DNA from: Pectobacterium atrosepticum
Lineage (GTDB): Bacteria; Pseudomonadota; Gammaproteobacteria; Enterobacterales; Enterobacteriaceae
Direction of reading: 5' to 3'
Length of the DNA stretch: 64,000 bases
Assembly: GCA_019056595.1 (NCBI GenBank)
Contig: CP036163.1
Span: 434,001 to 498,000 of the forward strand
Position numbers and translations under genes: made by a program. Below are positions 1 to 8,402 of this stretch, piece after piece. The notes below the pieces were generated by a model. That model saw only the letters and a list, made by a program, of their open reading frames with translations. It had not been told where the DNA came from and did no database searches. The first letter of the stretch is position 1. Every line of letters starts with the position of its first letter.

Positions 1-42
1 TTTTCAGATATTTCCCCACCATATCGTAGGGTGGAATGAGTA

Positions 43-76
43 AGTAGAGTCTGACATATAAAATTCGGACTCTACT
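43..76 (-). terminator. Possible stem-loop downstream of the flxA-like gene
   Basis: A 9-bp inverted repeat (AGTAGAGTC / GACTCTACT) with a 16-base loop lies about 40 bp beyond the stop codon of the FlxA-like gene. There is no clear U-tract on that strand, so termination is only a suggestion. Confidence 0.3.
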
Positions 77-112
77 TTCAATAGTTTACCGAGGAAAGTT
101 AATCATTAAACG

Positions 113-475
113 CTATACATAAACATCTATAGCATTATCTTCCGTTGGACTATTGACGCCTTCAGCAACTTTGGGAGTGGGATTATCTTTCGATACCTCC
201 TCAACGCCTACGATATTTTTATCCGCAGCCTTCTGAGTTTGCTGTTGCTGAATTTGTGCGAGCTGTGCTTGCAGCATTTGAATTTGTGCCTGAATAATAT
301 CCTGCATCGCTTTTTTTTCTTTAGCATCAAGAGTCGTGTCGGAGCCTAACTCTTTTAGCTTTTGCGTCAATTGAGAGATCTGTTTGGTTATCGCAGCAAT
401 TTGTGAACCGTTGCCTCCTGAGCTCGCTTTCGAGCTGCTTGACACGCTGCTGCTATCCATAGTTATTGTTGCCAT
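113..475 (-). CDS. FlxA-like family protein
   Basis: A 120-residue protein with a Ser/Gly-rich N-terminus (about 1-25) and a long Gln-rich coiled coil (about 26-85: ITKQISQLTQKLKELG, then repeated QIQ/QAQL). Length, the SQIAAITKQISQLTQKL pattern and the DVYV end resemble E. coli FlxA, a flagellar-regulon protein of unknown function. The ATG is preceded by GGAGGA at good spacing. A near-consensus sigma-28 promoter lies just upstream, so expression with the late flagellar genes is expected. The family match is from recall of FlxA; the molecular role is unknown. Confidence 0.75.
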   Translation of the reverse strand: MATITMDSSSVSSSSKASSGGNGSQIAAITKQISQLTQKLKELGSDTTLDAKEKKAMQDIIQAQIQMLQAQLAQIQQQQTQKAADKNIVGVEEVSKDNPTPKVAEGVNSPTEDNAIDVYV

Positions 476-503
476 AATTCCTCCGTTAGATGGTACTTAT
501 TAA

Positions 504-530
504 GTATCGACCGCGTTTTTCTTCACTTTA
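504..530 (-). promoter_or_regulatory. Sigma-28 (FliA) promoter of the flxA-like gene
   Basis: On the minus strand TAAAGTGA is followed by an 11-base spacer and GTCGATAC, against the FliA consensus TAAAGTTT-N11-GCCGATAA. The -10 element ends 28 bp before the ATG. Four bases differ from consensus and the spacing is exact. E. coli flxA is FliA-controlled, which supports the call. Confidence 0.75.
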
Positions 531-654
531 ATTATTCTGGCGATCAGCCGTTTTTTGATTCACTCCTCTAGATTACCGATTTCTGATTAATATAATAAGA
601 ATACTGCTATAGACAGTGAGCTATAGCAGTCAGGCTAGCGGTTATATAGACCAC

Positions 655-1098
655 TTAGCTTTGCGCTGCAGCGATACGCTTTCCAACTTCTGCGGAAAGG
701 TCTATTACGACGCTTGCAGGGCGCATCATTACGACTAAATCAGTGATTTTACCAGCATCATTAAATTCAATAAGATCGACACCGGTGAGAAGTTCGTCAC
801 CCATATTGGCGTTGAACTCTAAAACATAACCTGATTTGCTGGAAAAGTGTCTAGCATACTGAAAGTTTTCAAGTACGCTAAAGACGGCTGGCAGAATAAC
901 CATCAGTGGTCCCTTGCCGTGGTATGGGTCGAACGTTGATGGGTTACTGAAAACAACATCTTCAGCAAGTAAATCAGGCAGCCGTTCCCAATCTGCTTCA
1001 GCGATGATGCGATGCCACTCCTGAAGCCCAGACTGAACCGCTGCATTAGGTGAAGTTTGTTGGATATTGTGCTGGGCATTCTGTTCTACTTTACTCAT
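655..1098 (-). CDS. NTF2-like / SnoaL-type protein
   Basis: 147 residues. After about 20 variable residues comes a SnoaL/NTF2-like core: a helix with W-x-x-LPDLLAEDVVF, then the NPSTFDPYHGK turn, typical of the cone-shaped alpha+beta fold that binds small hydrophobic ligands in a pocket. The end (VVMMRPASVVIDLS) is common in NTF2-like proteins of unknown activity. No signal peptide or membrane segment is seen, so it is cytoplasmic. The start has AAGGAAAC 5' of the ATG. Substrate and role are unknown; a remnant SDR gene on the same strand lies just upstream, so it may have belonged to a small metabolic operon. Confidence 0.65.
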   Translation of the reverse strand: MSKVEQNAQHNIQQTSPNAAVQSGLQEWHRIIAEADWERLPDLLAEDVVFSNPSTFDPYHGKGPLMVILPAVFSVLENFQYARHFSSKSGYVLEFNANMGDELLTGVDLIEFNDAGKITDLVVMMRPASVVIDLSAEVGKRIAAAQS

Positions 1099-1197
1099 AT
1101 CTGTTTCCTTCCACTTATTATTATAGGCACGACTTCTTTTTTAAATCATAGAGTCGTGCTAGTGCTGACATTTACCATTTTAATAAATGGCAGGTTT

Positions 1198-1396
1198 TCA
1201 GTTTCTATAGCGTGCTGCTGCACGGCTGTTGCTAAAACCCTGGGCCAGAAGCATTCTTGCATGCTCAAATGAATTCCATTCCTCAATGTCAGGAACAGGA
1301 GGGATCGTGACCAGTTCTTGGCGGTCAAAACCTATAAGTGCGGCGTTGACTAACTGGTCTACACGTTCCTCAATATTGGACGGTTGACGAAATGGA
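1198..1396 (-). pseudogene. C-terminal remnant of a short-chain dehydrogenase
   Basis: The minus-strand frame ending at 1198 reads about 65 codons that match the tail of classical SDR oxidoreductases: EERVDQLVNAALIGFDR, then VTIPPVPDIEEWNSFEHAR and FSNSRAAARY before the stop. The Rossmann GxxxGxG region and YxxxK are absent and nothing upstream continues the frame, so this is a decayed gene. SDR genes are often divergent from HxlR regulators, and an HxlR gene lies immediately to the right in that arrangement. Confidence 0.65.
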
Positions 1397-1874
1397 TGTT
1401 AGTATCGTTTAGATAGTCAGTCAATACAAAAAAGATAGTAACAAAGAAAAGCGGCATTCTTGGGCATCTCAGGCTTTGAAAGTGGTGAAGCGTCAAGTCT
1501 GTTCAAGTCTAAGATGTACTGAATATTTAACGTCTTATAAGCAGTTAAGAGCGTTGCTGCGGCGATTTTGATAAAATTGTAAGAAAGGATTCATACTCAT
1601 CGTGCTAGCAATGCGGTGGGTATACCCCCTGGTTTATTAAAAAAACTGCCTGCGATTACAGTATTGCGTGAAGGTTGTGAAGGGAAAAATGGGGAAATAG
1701 TTGATGCTTCATACATGTGATTTATTACACTCAGGGTTGACTGATTACCTCTGCTGACCATTTAGGAAGTGACGACAAGGTGTTGTAGATACTCGCGTTT
1801 TCCTCAGTCAACAAGTCAACTTTGAAAATGTGTTTTAAAATCAATTAAGTTCCAACCTAATTTTAGTGAATATT
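1397..1874. other. Non-coding stretch between SDR remnant and HxlR gene
   Basis: No supportable gene in about 480 bp. It probably contains the decayed 5' part of the SDR gene and the promoter of the HxlR regulator, but I could not extend the SDR similarity into it. Confidence 0.4.
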
Positions 1875-2315
1875 ATGAAAAATAAAGATTTCTCAACCGG
1901 ATCTTGTCCTATTGCAAGAAGCCTCGTTTTTTTAGGGGACGCATGGACAGTGCTGATACTCAGGGATGCTCATGCTGGAATGACCCGTTTTGATCAATTC
2001 CGTAAAAGTCTGGGGATTGTGCCGACGATGTTAACCAAGCGGCTGGCCTCACTGACTCAGGAAAATCTTCTGCAAAAGAGGCTGTATTCAGAACATCCGC
2101 CACGCGAGGAATACGTTCTGACAGAGTCGGGACGGGACTTTTTACCTGTGCTGTTTATGTATGAAGCATGGGGACGAAAATACCGCGGTGAAGGTGAACT
2201 CATGCAGATCCTTGATGATGAAACCGGACTTGAAGTGCGGCCCGTAGCGATAGACCGTATTACCGGTGCTGAAATCGGTACCAGACCGTTCCACATCGTG
2301 CAGCCTAAAGACTAG
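1875..2315 (+). CDS. HxlR-family winged-helix transcriptional regulator
   Basis: 146 residues from the ATG at 1875; a GTG at 1866 is an in-frame alternative and neither has a strong Shine-Dalgarno. The HxlR signature is clear: CPIARSLVFLGDAWTVLILRD at about 12-32, then FDQFRKSLGI and MLTKRLASLTQENLL forming the winged helix, and the wing YVLTESGRDFLPVL. HxlR proteins are small dimeric DNA-binding regulators that often respond to electrophiles through a conserved N-terminal cysteine, which here is in SCPIARS. Its likely ancestral target, the SDR gene to the left, is a remnant. A DUF1349 gene follows 29 bp downstream on the same strand. Confidence 0.85.
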   Translation: MKNKDFSTGSCPIARSLVFLGDAWTVLILRDAHAGMTRFDQFRKSLGIVPTMLTKRLASLTQENLLQKRLYSEHPPREEYVLTESGRDFLPVLFMYEAWGRKYRGEGELMQILDDETGLEVRPVAIDRITGAEIGTRPFHIVQPKD

Positions 2316-2344
2316 CGGAAATATAACTCAAGATGGAGGAAGTA

Positions 2345-2932
2345 ATGGCATTGTCAGAACCTGAACAAAATACGTGGATAAATCGCCCTGAATATTCAGA
2401 AGTTAGCGAAGACAGAATAGTTATAGTGAGTGATGCTAACACTGACTTTTGGGAAAATACTTACTATGACTTCAGCCATTACACCGGACATGTGTACGGG
2501 AAAGAAACTGAGAGTGATTTCACTTTTCAGGTCAGAATCAAAGCGGACTTCAGAGCCCTGTACGATCAAGCGGGGATTTTCATTGGAGGAACTGAGACAA
2601 CGTGGATTAAGGCCGGAATAGAATTTAATGATGGACAGCCATCTATCGGATGCGTTGTCACTAACAATAATTCTGACTGGTCGACAGGACTTTTTCCGGG
2701 AAATCCAGGCGACTTTTGGATGCGGGTAACATCTAAAAGCGATGTTATACGCATCCAATATTCTATTGACGGAAAAAATTGGCCCTTGCTGAGATTATGT
2801 ACATGGCCCGGGACACGAAAAAGATTCATTGGCGTGATGTGCTGCTCTCCTAAAAGAAAGGGATTAAGCGCCGAGTTTACCGAAATATTATTGACTACTC
2901 CGCTCGATAGCGATCTTCACGACCTTTCATAG
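2345..2932 (+). CDS. DUF1349 (YesU-like, concanavalin-fold) protein
   Basis: About 195 residues from the ATG at 2345, chosen over the ATG at 2333 because GGAGGAAG sits just before it. The sequence has the DUF1349 pattern: TDFWENTYYDF near the start, FTFQVRIKADFRALYDQAGIFI, WIKAGIEFNDGQPSIGCVVTNNNSDWS in the middle and WMRVTSKSDVIRIQYSIDGKNW. This is a jelly-roll fold related to laminarin/lectin-like domains. No signal peptide is seen. Homologues are named after Bacillus YesU from a pectin-degradation locus; enzymatic activity is not established. It may be cotranscribed with the HxlR gene. Confidence 0.75.
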   Translation: MALSEPEQNTWINRPEYSEVSEDRIVIVSDANTDFWENTYYDFSHYTGHVYGKETESDFTFQVRIKADFRALYDQAGIFIGGTETTWIKAGIEFNDGQPSIGCVVTNNNSDWSTGLFPGNPGDFWMRVTSKSDVIRIQYSIDGKNWPLLRLCTWPGTRKRFIGVMCCSPKRKGLSAEFTEILLTTPLDSDLHDLS

Positions 2933-2999
2933 GTAACAAGCAATACAGGTGTTCATAAGTCCACTGTTGAAACCTTCTTAAAAGGTAATGGAGTTTATT

Positions 3000-3920
3000 A
3001 TGTACGGTCATATACGAAATAAAGGTGTCAATATTGCTTATGAGAGTTTTGGCGACGAATCGGCAGAAATTATCATCCTTGTCGCTGGACTTGGATCTCA
3101 GATGATCAGTTGGTCCGATGCATTTTGTCAAAACGTTGTAAGCAGAGGCTATCGCGTTATTCGTTTCGATCATCGCGATGTAGGGTGCTCCTCACATTTC
3201 TACGACTCTCCTGTTCCAAATATGGGAGAGGTTAATAAAGCCATATCAGCAAACCGTCAACCGGACGTTCCTTACACGTTAGATGATATGGCGGGGGATT
3301 TAATCGGTATGATGGATGCCCTTTCAATTACAGCGGCGCATTTTGTGGGCCGGTCAATGGGAGGGATGATCGCCCAGATTATTGCCGCTCATCATCCTGA
3401 AAGGGTGCTATCGCTCTCAATAATTATGTCAAGTTCCGGAAACCCTTCGTTGCCGCAGACAACGTCGGACGTCATGGCTCTGATGACGCAGCCAGCTCCC
3501 AATCCTTTCCTTAATGAACCCGAATATCTTAATCACCGCCTGCGGCTGGCTGAGCGGTTAGCGGGTAAGATCTATCCCTTTGATACTGAGAGGTACCGCA
3601 GTCAATTCAAGGAGGAACTCAGACGTTGTTTCAACCCAGAAGGATTTACAAGACAAATGGCGGCTCTTGTTGCTTCTGGCGACAGGCGGAAACTACTCGC
3701 TACGATAGCGGCTCCGACACTGGTGGTCCACGGTACTGATGACCCTCTGTTCGTTCCTTCACATGGTGAAGACGTTGCCATAAATATCCCAGAGGCTGAA
3801 TTTATGCTTATTGACGGCATGGGGCATGATATTCCGAATCAGCTAAATGCACTCGTTACTGACGCTATAGTACGGATCGCACAACGCCGTCATCAGAATT
3901 CCGCGTTACGTACTTCTTAA
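3000..3920 (+). CDS. Alpha/beta-hydrolase fold protein
   Basis: About 306 residues. The ATG at 3000 is preferred to that at 2988 because GGAG ends six bases before it. The fold is well marked: IILVAGLGSQMISW oxyanion loop near residue 28, FDHRDVGCS, nucleophile elbow GRSMGGM with Ser as nucleophile, HGTDDPLF carrying the acid, and GMGHDIP carrying the catalytic His. Spacing matches esterase/haloperoxidase-like hydrolases. It is cytoplasmic by the absence of a signal peptide. Substrate unknown; neighbours suggest small-molecule or xenobiotic metabolism. Confidence 0.85.
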   Translation: MYGHIRNKGVNIAYESFGDESAEIIILVAGLGSQMISWSDAFCQNVVSRGYRVIRFDHRDVGCSSHFYDSPVPNMGEVNKAISANRQPDVPYTLDDMAGDLIGMMDALSITAAHFVGRSMGGMIAQIIAAHHPERVLSLSIIMSSSGNPSLPQTTSDVMALMTQPAPNPFLNEPEYLNHRLRLAERLAGKIYPFDTERYRSQFKEELRRCFNPEGFTRQMAALVASGDRRKLLATIAAPTLVVHGTDDPLFVPSHGEDVAINIPEAEFMLIDGMGHDIPNQLNALVTDAIVRIAQRRHQNSALRTS

Positions 3921-3948
3921 GATTGTGATTAATCAAGAGGGATTATCA

Positions 3949-4845
3949 ATGCGCAGAAAGAATATTAACGATTATCAGGCTTTTATCGCGGTCGCGCGTG
4001 AACAGAGTTTCACCAAAGCAGCAGCACAGTTGGGTGTCTCACAATCTGCGTTAAGCTACACAATCAGAACTCTGGAGGCACATCTGGGTATTCGCCTCCT
4101 GACACGTTCAACCCGCAGTGTCTCGGTTACCGAAGCTGGCGAACGTCTCCTCAGTCGCATCGGGCCACATTTCGATCAAATTGAAGATGAAATCGCTGCA
4201 CTCAGCGGGATGCGTGAAAAACCGGCAGGCACGGTACGCATCACCTCGGTTGAGCATGCAGCTGAAACCCTCCTCTGGCCTAAACTCGCGCCCATGCTCC
4301 TGAAATATCCTGATATCAATATTGAGATTATTAGTGAGTACGGGCTTAAAGATATCGTTGCGGAACGTTATGACGCAGGTGTGAGACTCGGGGAGCAGGT
4401 TGATAAGGACATGATCTCCCTGCCGCTTGCGGAAAACTTTAGTTTTGCTGTGGTGGGTTCTCCCTCTTACCTTAAAAGGAAGGCGGTTCCTGTGATCCCC
4501 AGTGATCTTAGCCACCATAGTTGCATCAAATTACGACTTCCAACTCTGGGAAGCATTTATACGTGGGAGTTTTATAAGGAGGGTAATGAGATTAAAGTTC
4601 GCGTTGATGGGCAGGGGACATTTGCCACAATAAGTATGATGCGTCAGGCTGCTCTTGATAGTCTGGGTCTCGCATACCTGCCAAAAGACACGGTAGATGC
4701 CGAGCTAAAAAATGGCAAACTGGTTCAGGTTCTTGCTGACTGGTGCCCTCCACGGCCTGCTTATCATCTTTACTATCCCAGCCGGAAGCAGCATTCGCGG
4801 GCCTTTATGCTGGTACTCGATGCTCTCCGATATCCCAGCGTATAA
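3949..4845 (+). CDS. LysR-family transcriptional regulator
   Basis: 298 residues from the ATG at 3949, which follows AGAGGGA; the GTG at 3925 is less likely. The N-terminal winged helix is typical: INDYQAFIAVAREQSFTKAAAQLGVSQSALSYTIRTLE, then LLTRSTRSVSVTEAGE. The rest is a LysR substrate-binding domain ending in PSRKQHSRAF. The sequence resembles the subgroup beside oxidoreductase and hydrolase genes. It precedes the Tat hydrolase and old-yellow-enzyme genes by about 180 bp on the same strand and is the obvious candidate regulator. Confidence 0.9.
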   Translation: MRRKNINDYQAFIAVAREQSFTKAAAQLGVSQSALSYTIRTLEAHLGIRLLTRSTRSVSVTEAGERLLSRIGPHFDQIEDEIAALSGMREKPAGTVRITSVEHAAETLLWPKLAPMLLKYPDINIEIISEYGLKDIVAERYDAGVRLGEQVDKDMISLPLAENFSFAVVGSPSYLKRKAVPVIPSDLSHHSCIKLRLPTLGSIYTWEFYKEGNEIKVRVDGQGTFATISMMRQAALDSLGLAYLPKDTVDAELKNGKLVQVLADWCPPRPAYHLYYPSRKQHSRAFMLVLDALRYPSV

Positions 4846-5027
4846 CTTCCCCACATAAATACCCCGTCTACATGAATCTTATCGATTCGATTTTATTAAG
4901 AAAATACCTTTCTAAGCTCATGCACTATTAAGCATCTAATCTCTGAATATCATTGGAAGTATGATGATTTCTGAAATGACAAATGAACTATTCGCCGCTG
5001 TCATCGAATGAATGAAGGAGTCTTGCA

Positions 5028-6086
5028 ATGAGCAATAAAACAGGTGGGCTCAGCCGCCGAAATTTCATCCTGAAAAGCTCGGTTGTCTCAGCTGGCTTTT
5101 TGATGGCAGGTAAGGCATCAGCAGTACTTCCCCCGACGCCGAGTGTTTCCGGAACGACAACCCATATTGACGGTGTCACCGTCCAGAGTGTCATGTTCAG
5201 GAATCACGAGATTATGATGTCGGGTAACATCTATCTTCCCAAAGGTTTCAGCGAAGATCAAAAGTATGCTGCAATCGTCGTGGTACACCCCGGCGGAGGC
5301 GTAAAAGAGCAGACGGCGGGTCTGTACGCACTCAAGTTGGCGGAAGCTGGCTTTGTTACGCTTGCCTTTGATGCGTCACATCAGGGGGCCAGTGGCGGTT
5401 TGCCTCGTTTTCTTGATGACCCTATGAAACGTGTCGGTGATTTCTACAGTGCTGTCGATTACCTGACTACGCTGCCTTATGTTGATACCGCACGCATCGG
5501 CGCACTGGGAGTTTGTGCGGGTAGTGGTATTACCGTGAAAGCCGCCATGACCGAACGACGTATTAAAGTGCTGGCAACAGTCAGTGCGGTAGATGTGGGT
5601 GCAGCAACCCGGAAGGGCTGGGAGGGTAATACGAATGAGTCTGAACTTATTCAGACTCTGGACGCTGTCGCTAAGCAGCGCTCGGCAGAAGCCGCGGGGG
5701 GAGCCCCCGTCTATGTCAACTATGTACCTAAAATCGGGGACACTACTGCACCTCGTGATCTTCAGGAAGCCGCTGATTACTATTTGACAGCCCGCGGTAG
5801 ATACCCGACATCAACCAATCAGATGTTAATGACCAGTATCAGCACTCTGGCGTCCTTTACTGGATTTGAAGGCGCGGATATTTACATCACACAACCCCTC
5901 CTGATGATAGCCGGTAGCAAAGCAGGGTCACTCTGGCATAGCCAGCAACTGCATACCAGTGCTGCCTCAGAGCAAAAAGAACTCTATATCATCCCGGGTG
6001 CGACGCACATGGATCTCTACGATGGCAAGGGTGCAACTACCGCGGCTAAAAAGCTGGCCCCGTTCTTCAAGAAAAATCTCGTATAA
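5028..6086 (+). CDS. Tat-exported dienelactone-hydrolase-like protein
   Basis: 352 residues with AAGGAG before the ATG. The N-terminus has a twin-arginine signal (SRRNFILKSS at about 9-18), a hydrophobic stretch and AGKASA, so periplasmic export by Tat is expected. The body is an alpha/beta hydrolase: VVVHPGGGVKEQ oxyanion loop, LAFDASHQGASGG, and GVCAGSG at the nucleophile elbow, where Cys replaces Ser as in dienelactone hydrolases. GATHMDLYDG near the end carries the probable catalytic His. A flavin oxidoreductase gene starts 12 bp downstream, so the two are almost certainly one operon. Substrate unknown. Confidence 0.8.
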   Translation: MSNKTGGLSRRNFILKSSVVSAGFLMAGKASAVLPPTPSVSGTTTHIDGVTVQSVMFRNHEIMMSGNIYLPKGFSEDQKYAAIVVVHPGGGVKEQTAGLYALKLAEAGFVTLAFDASHQGASGGLPRFLDDPMKRVGDFYSAVDYLTTLPYVDTARIGALGVCAGSGITVKAAMTERRIKVLATVSAVDVGAATRKGWEGNTNESELIQTLDAVAKQRSAEAAGGAPVYVNYVPKIGDTTAPRDLQEAADYYLTARGRYPTSTNQMLMTSISTLASFTGFEGADIYITQPLLMIAGSKAGSLWHSQQLHTSAASEQKELYIIPGATHMDLYDGKGATTAAKKLAPFFKKNLV

Positions 6087-6098
6087 GGAAAATCATCG

Positions 6099-7217
6099 AT
6101 GAAACACGCTGCACTTTTTGAAAAACTCTCACTGGGTCAGGGTATTACTTTACGTAACCGTATTGTCATGGCACCGATGACGACCTGGTCTGGTAACGAC
6201 GACGGCACGGTGTCTGAAGATGAAGAGGCTTATTACCGTTTACGTGTGAAGGATATTGGTCTGGTCATTACCGGTTGCACGCATGTACAGGAAAATGGCA
6301 TTGGATTTACCGGTGAGTTTGCTGCTTATGATGACAAATTTATTCCCAGCTTAAAGCGGCTTGCTGCAGCAGCAAAAAGCGGTGGGGCACCGGCGATTCT
6401 GCAAGTTTTCCACGCAGGTGTCAAAACCCGACCCGATCTCGTCTCTGACATTGTGGCTGCGAGCGCCGTTCCCGGGGATGCCGGTCCGTCGGCTCCCTCC
6501 GTCACTCCTCGTGAACTTCAAAATGAGGAAGTTCTCATGGTCGTTCAGGCCTTTGGTGAAGCAACTCGGCGTGCTATTGAAGCTGGTTTTGATGGTGTTG
6601 AACTCCATGGCGCACATGGCTTTTTACTGCAGAATTTCTTCTCACCACATTTTAATCAACGCACCGATTGCTGGGGTGGTTCTCCTGATAACCGTATGCG
6701 CTTTCCACTCGCCGTTGCCAGTGAAGTGCGTAAAACTATTTCCGAACATGCCACTGGTCCTTTTCTGCTCGGTTATCGGATCACTCTTGATGAATCACAT
6801 GAAGATGGCTTACGAATAAAAGACTCTCTTCAGCTCATTGATAACTTGATAGATGTTGGTATCAACTATCTTCATGTTTCATTAGGTAATGCGCTGGAAG
6901 CTCGGCCAGTCGACGGGCCGAACGGTCCTAAAATCATTGAAATCGTTCGAGACCATCTCGACGGCCGCATACCGTTCATCGCTGCGGGTCAGATCAGGAC
7001 ACCAGAGCAAGCCGACGACGCCCTTGCGGCGGGCCTTTCTCTTGCCGCAATCGGGCAGGGACTAGTTATGAATCCTGACTGGGTTCGGATTGCGAGTGGT
7101 GAATCTTCAGATCCGATCGCTCTCGACGTGGCAGCTTGCGACGTCGAGTCACTTGCTATCCCTCGAAAACTGTGGGGCATTATCGAAGACACTACGGGGT
7201 GGTTTAACGTTCGGTAA
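6099..7217 (+). CDS. NADH:flavin oxidoreductase, old yellow enzyme family
   Basis: 372 residues, a full-length OYE-type TIM barrel. It shows LRNRIVMAPMTT at the first strand, FHAGVKTRP, the strongly conserved FDGVELHGAHGFLLQNFFSP with the active-site pair, NQRTDCWGGSPDNRMRFPL, and late FMN-binding segments IPFIAAGQI and AAIGQGLVMNPDW. It should bind FMN and reduce activated alkenes, quinones or nitro compounds with NAD(P)H. It resembles Bacillus YqiG-type enzymes. It is coupled to the preceding exported hydrolase; GGAAAAT precedes the ATG. A detoxification role is inference from context. Confidence 0.88.
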   Translation: MKHAALFEKLSLGQGITLRNRIVMAPMTTWSGNDDGTVSEDEEAYYRLRVKDIGLVITGCTHVQENGIGFTGEFAAYDDKFIPSLKRLAAAAKSGGAPAILQVFHAGVKTRPDLVSDIVAASAVPGDAGPSAPSVTPRELQNEEVLMVVQAFGEATRRAIEAGFDGVELHGAHGFLLQNFFSPHFNQRTDCWGGSPDNRMRFPLAVASEVRKTISEHATGPFLLGYRITLDESHEDGLRIKDSLQLIDNLIDVGINYLHVSLGNALEARPVDGPNGPKIIEIVRDHLDGRIPFIAAGQIRTPEQADDALAAGLSLAAIGQGLVMNPDWVRIASGESSDPIALDVAACDVESLAIPRKLWGIIEDTTGWFNVR

Positions 7218-7346
7218 ACTCAGGCTTTCAGGGACATCTTTCACATCCATGAAGAAACACATTTACCTGACCTATAATCCCTTAAAATACTGGTTCTGAC
7301 GGGCATTGAGTGGGCGCCGGAAATGTGTTTTCGACAAATTTCTCGT

Positions 7347-7562
7347 TTATTCCATTTCTAAATATTTATCTGGGCAGACACGCTGCCCGGATATTGTAGC
7401 CGGTGAACGCAACGCTAGATGATCTACAAGATATTGTAAGGGATACAGCAGAAGCTGGCTGGTCCAAGTATCCATCAACACCCATAGCCGATGTCGGTGG
7501 TTGATATTGAGCTGGGTGAGCATGAACATGCGCACCTTTTCTGGGATCGTATCCGTCCTCAA
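7347..7562 (-). pseudogene. Decayed 5' fragment of a tyrosine-recombinase-like gene (copy 1)
   Basis: The minus-strand frame encodes TQLNINHRHRLWVLMD, then LLLYPLQYLVDHLALRSPATI. This aligns with TQLNVVPHKRLWVLVD and LLFPLRFLVDRLSLRSAST at the N-terminus of the longer fragment at 12733-13413. Only the first 50 or so codons survive and the rest of the recombinase is missing. Together with the second copy, in the same orientation, it brackets the AT-rich island. Confidence 0.6.
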
Positions 7563-8116
7563 CAGTCGTGATGATCAGACCAAATTTATCTCCTAATAAT
7601 TATGGTTATGAAGAAAATGTACTCTGTACCTAACGCAAGAAACGGGAGGGAAGTCAGAAATTACTAACGTATTGATTTATCGCAACGTGGATGTGGCTTA
7701 TGAACTTATTTACCATCACAGGTTATTAACTTATGTTGAGTGAGAATCCAATTCATAAACAACAGATGCCATATCTCTTTGCTTTGAATGAGTATTTTTA
7801 ATAGAAAGAAGAGTTAACTTTCAAATAACTTCACGAACTAACAGAGAATCCGCTTCTTATGAGCATTTTCTGGCCGCTTACTTTTCTTCCGTTCATGAAC
7901 CGTTTCCCACCATAATCGCATAGTCAGGCCTATCAAGCTTTAGGGTTTATCTGATTGTCTTCTTGAGCTATTCATGAATTTTGTTAACATTCAGATACAT
8001 CAATACTTAATCGGAACTGATATCTCTGAGGGCGGTAGCGTTGTCAAGGCTGGTTGGTTTTTCCAGCGGAGGATAAGTTCAATCCGTAGTAGCAAGTTTG
8101 GTCTGATTTTACCCAC
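7563..8116. other. AT-rich non-coding stretch
   Basis: About 550 bp with stops in all frames and no recognisable gene. Probably decayed island DNA between the recombinase fragment and the first IS remnant. Confidence 0.4.
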
Positions 8117-8166
8117 CAATAGTGGACACGCCACTAAGTGAGTAAACTCTCAATCAGAGGTGACTC

Positions 8167-8327
8167 ATGACAAAACCATCATCAACCACTAAGAAGCTCC
8201 GTAAACAGCACACACCTGAATTTCGCAACGAGGCTCTCAAGCTTGCAGAGCATATCGGTGTTGCCGCCGCTGCACGATAACTCAGCCTGTATGAATCACA
8301 GCTTTATGCCTGGCGCAGCAAGCCCAC
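8167..8327 (+). pseudogene. IS3-group OrfA fragment
   Basis: From the ATG at 8167 the frame reads KKLRKQHTPEFRNEALKLAE, then GVAAAAR, an in-frame TAA, then LSLYESQLYAWRSK. This is the N-terminal helix-turn-helix of OrfA from an IS3-group element, usually continuous as AARELSLYESQLYxWRSK. A nonsense codon replaces the Glu and the element stops at about 8327. The expected left-end sequence (CCACCAATAGTGGACACGCC region) lies at about 8110-8140. A fragment of the matching OrfB type occurs at 12596-12757. Confidence 0.7.
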
Positions 8328-8402
8328 AGACTGATCCGCAAGGATAATGGACAGCGAGTATATGATAGCCGGATTTTAAATGATAAATATAACGATGCAC
8401 TA
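8328..8402 (+). other. Remnant of the original 5' end of the DAC-like gene
   Basis: Removing the IS630 copy (8403-9290) and one TA joins this stretch to position 9291 in the reading frame of the gene at 9278. It then reads RKDNGQRVYDSRILNDKYND directly into ALDLALHISRRHEK with no stop. The stretch is open and AT-rich like that gene and ends on its left at the IS3 remnant. It has no ATG of its own, so the original start was lost to the IS3 element. Inference from frame continuity. Confidence 0.55.
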
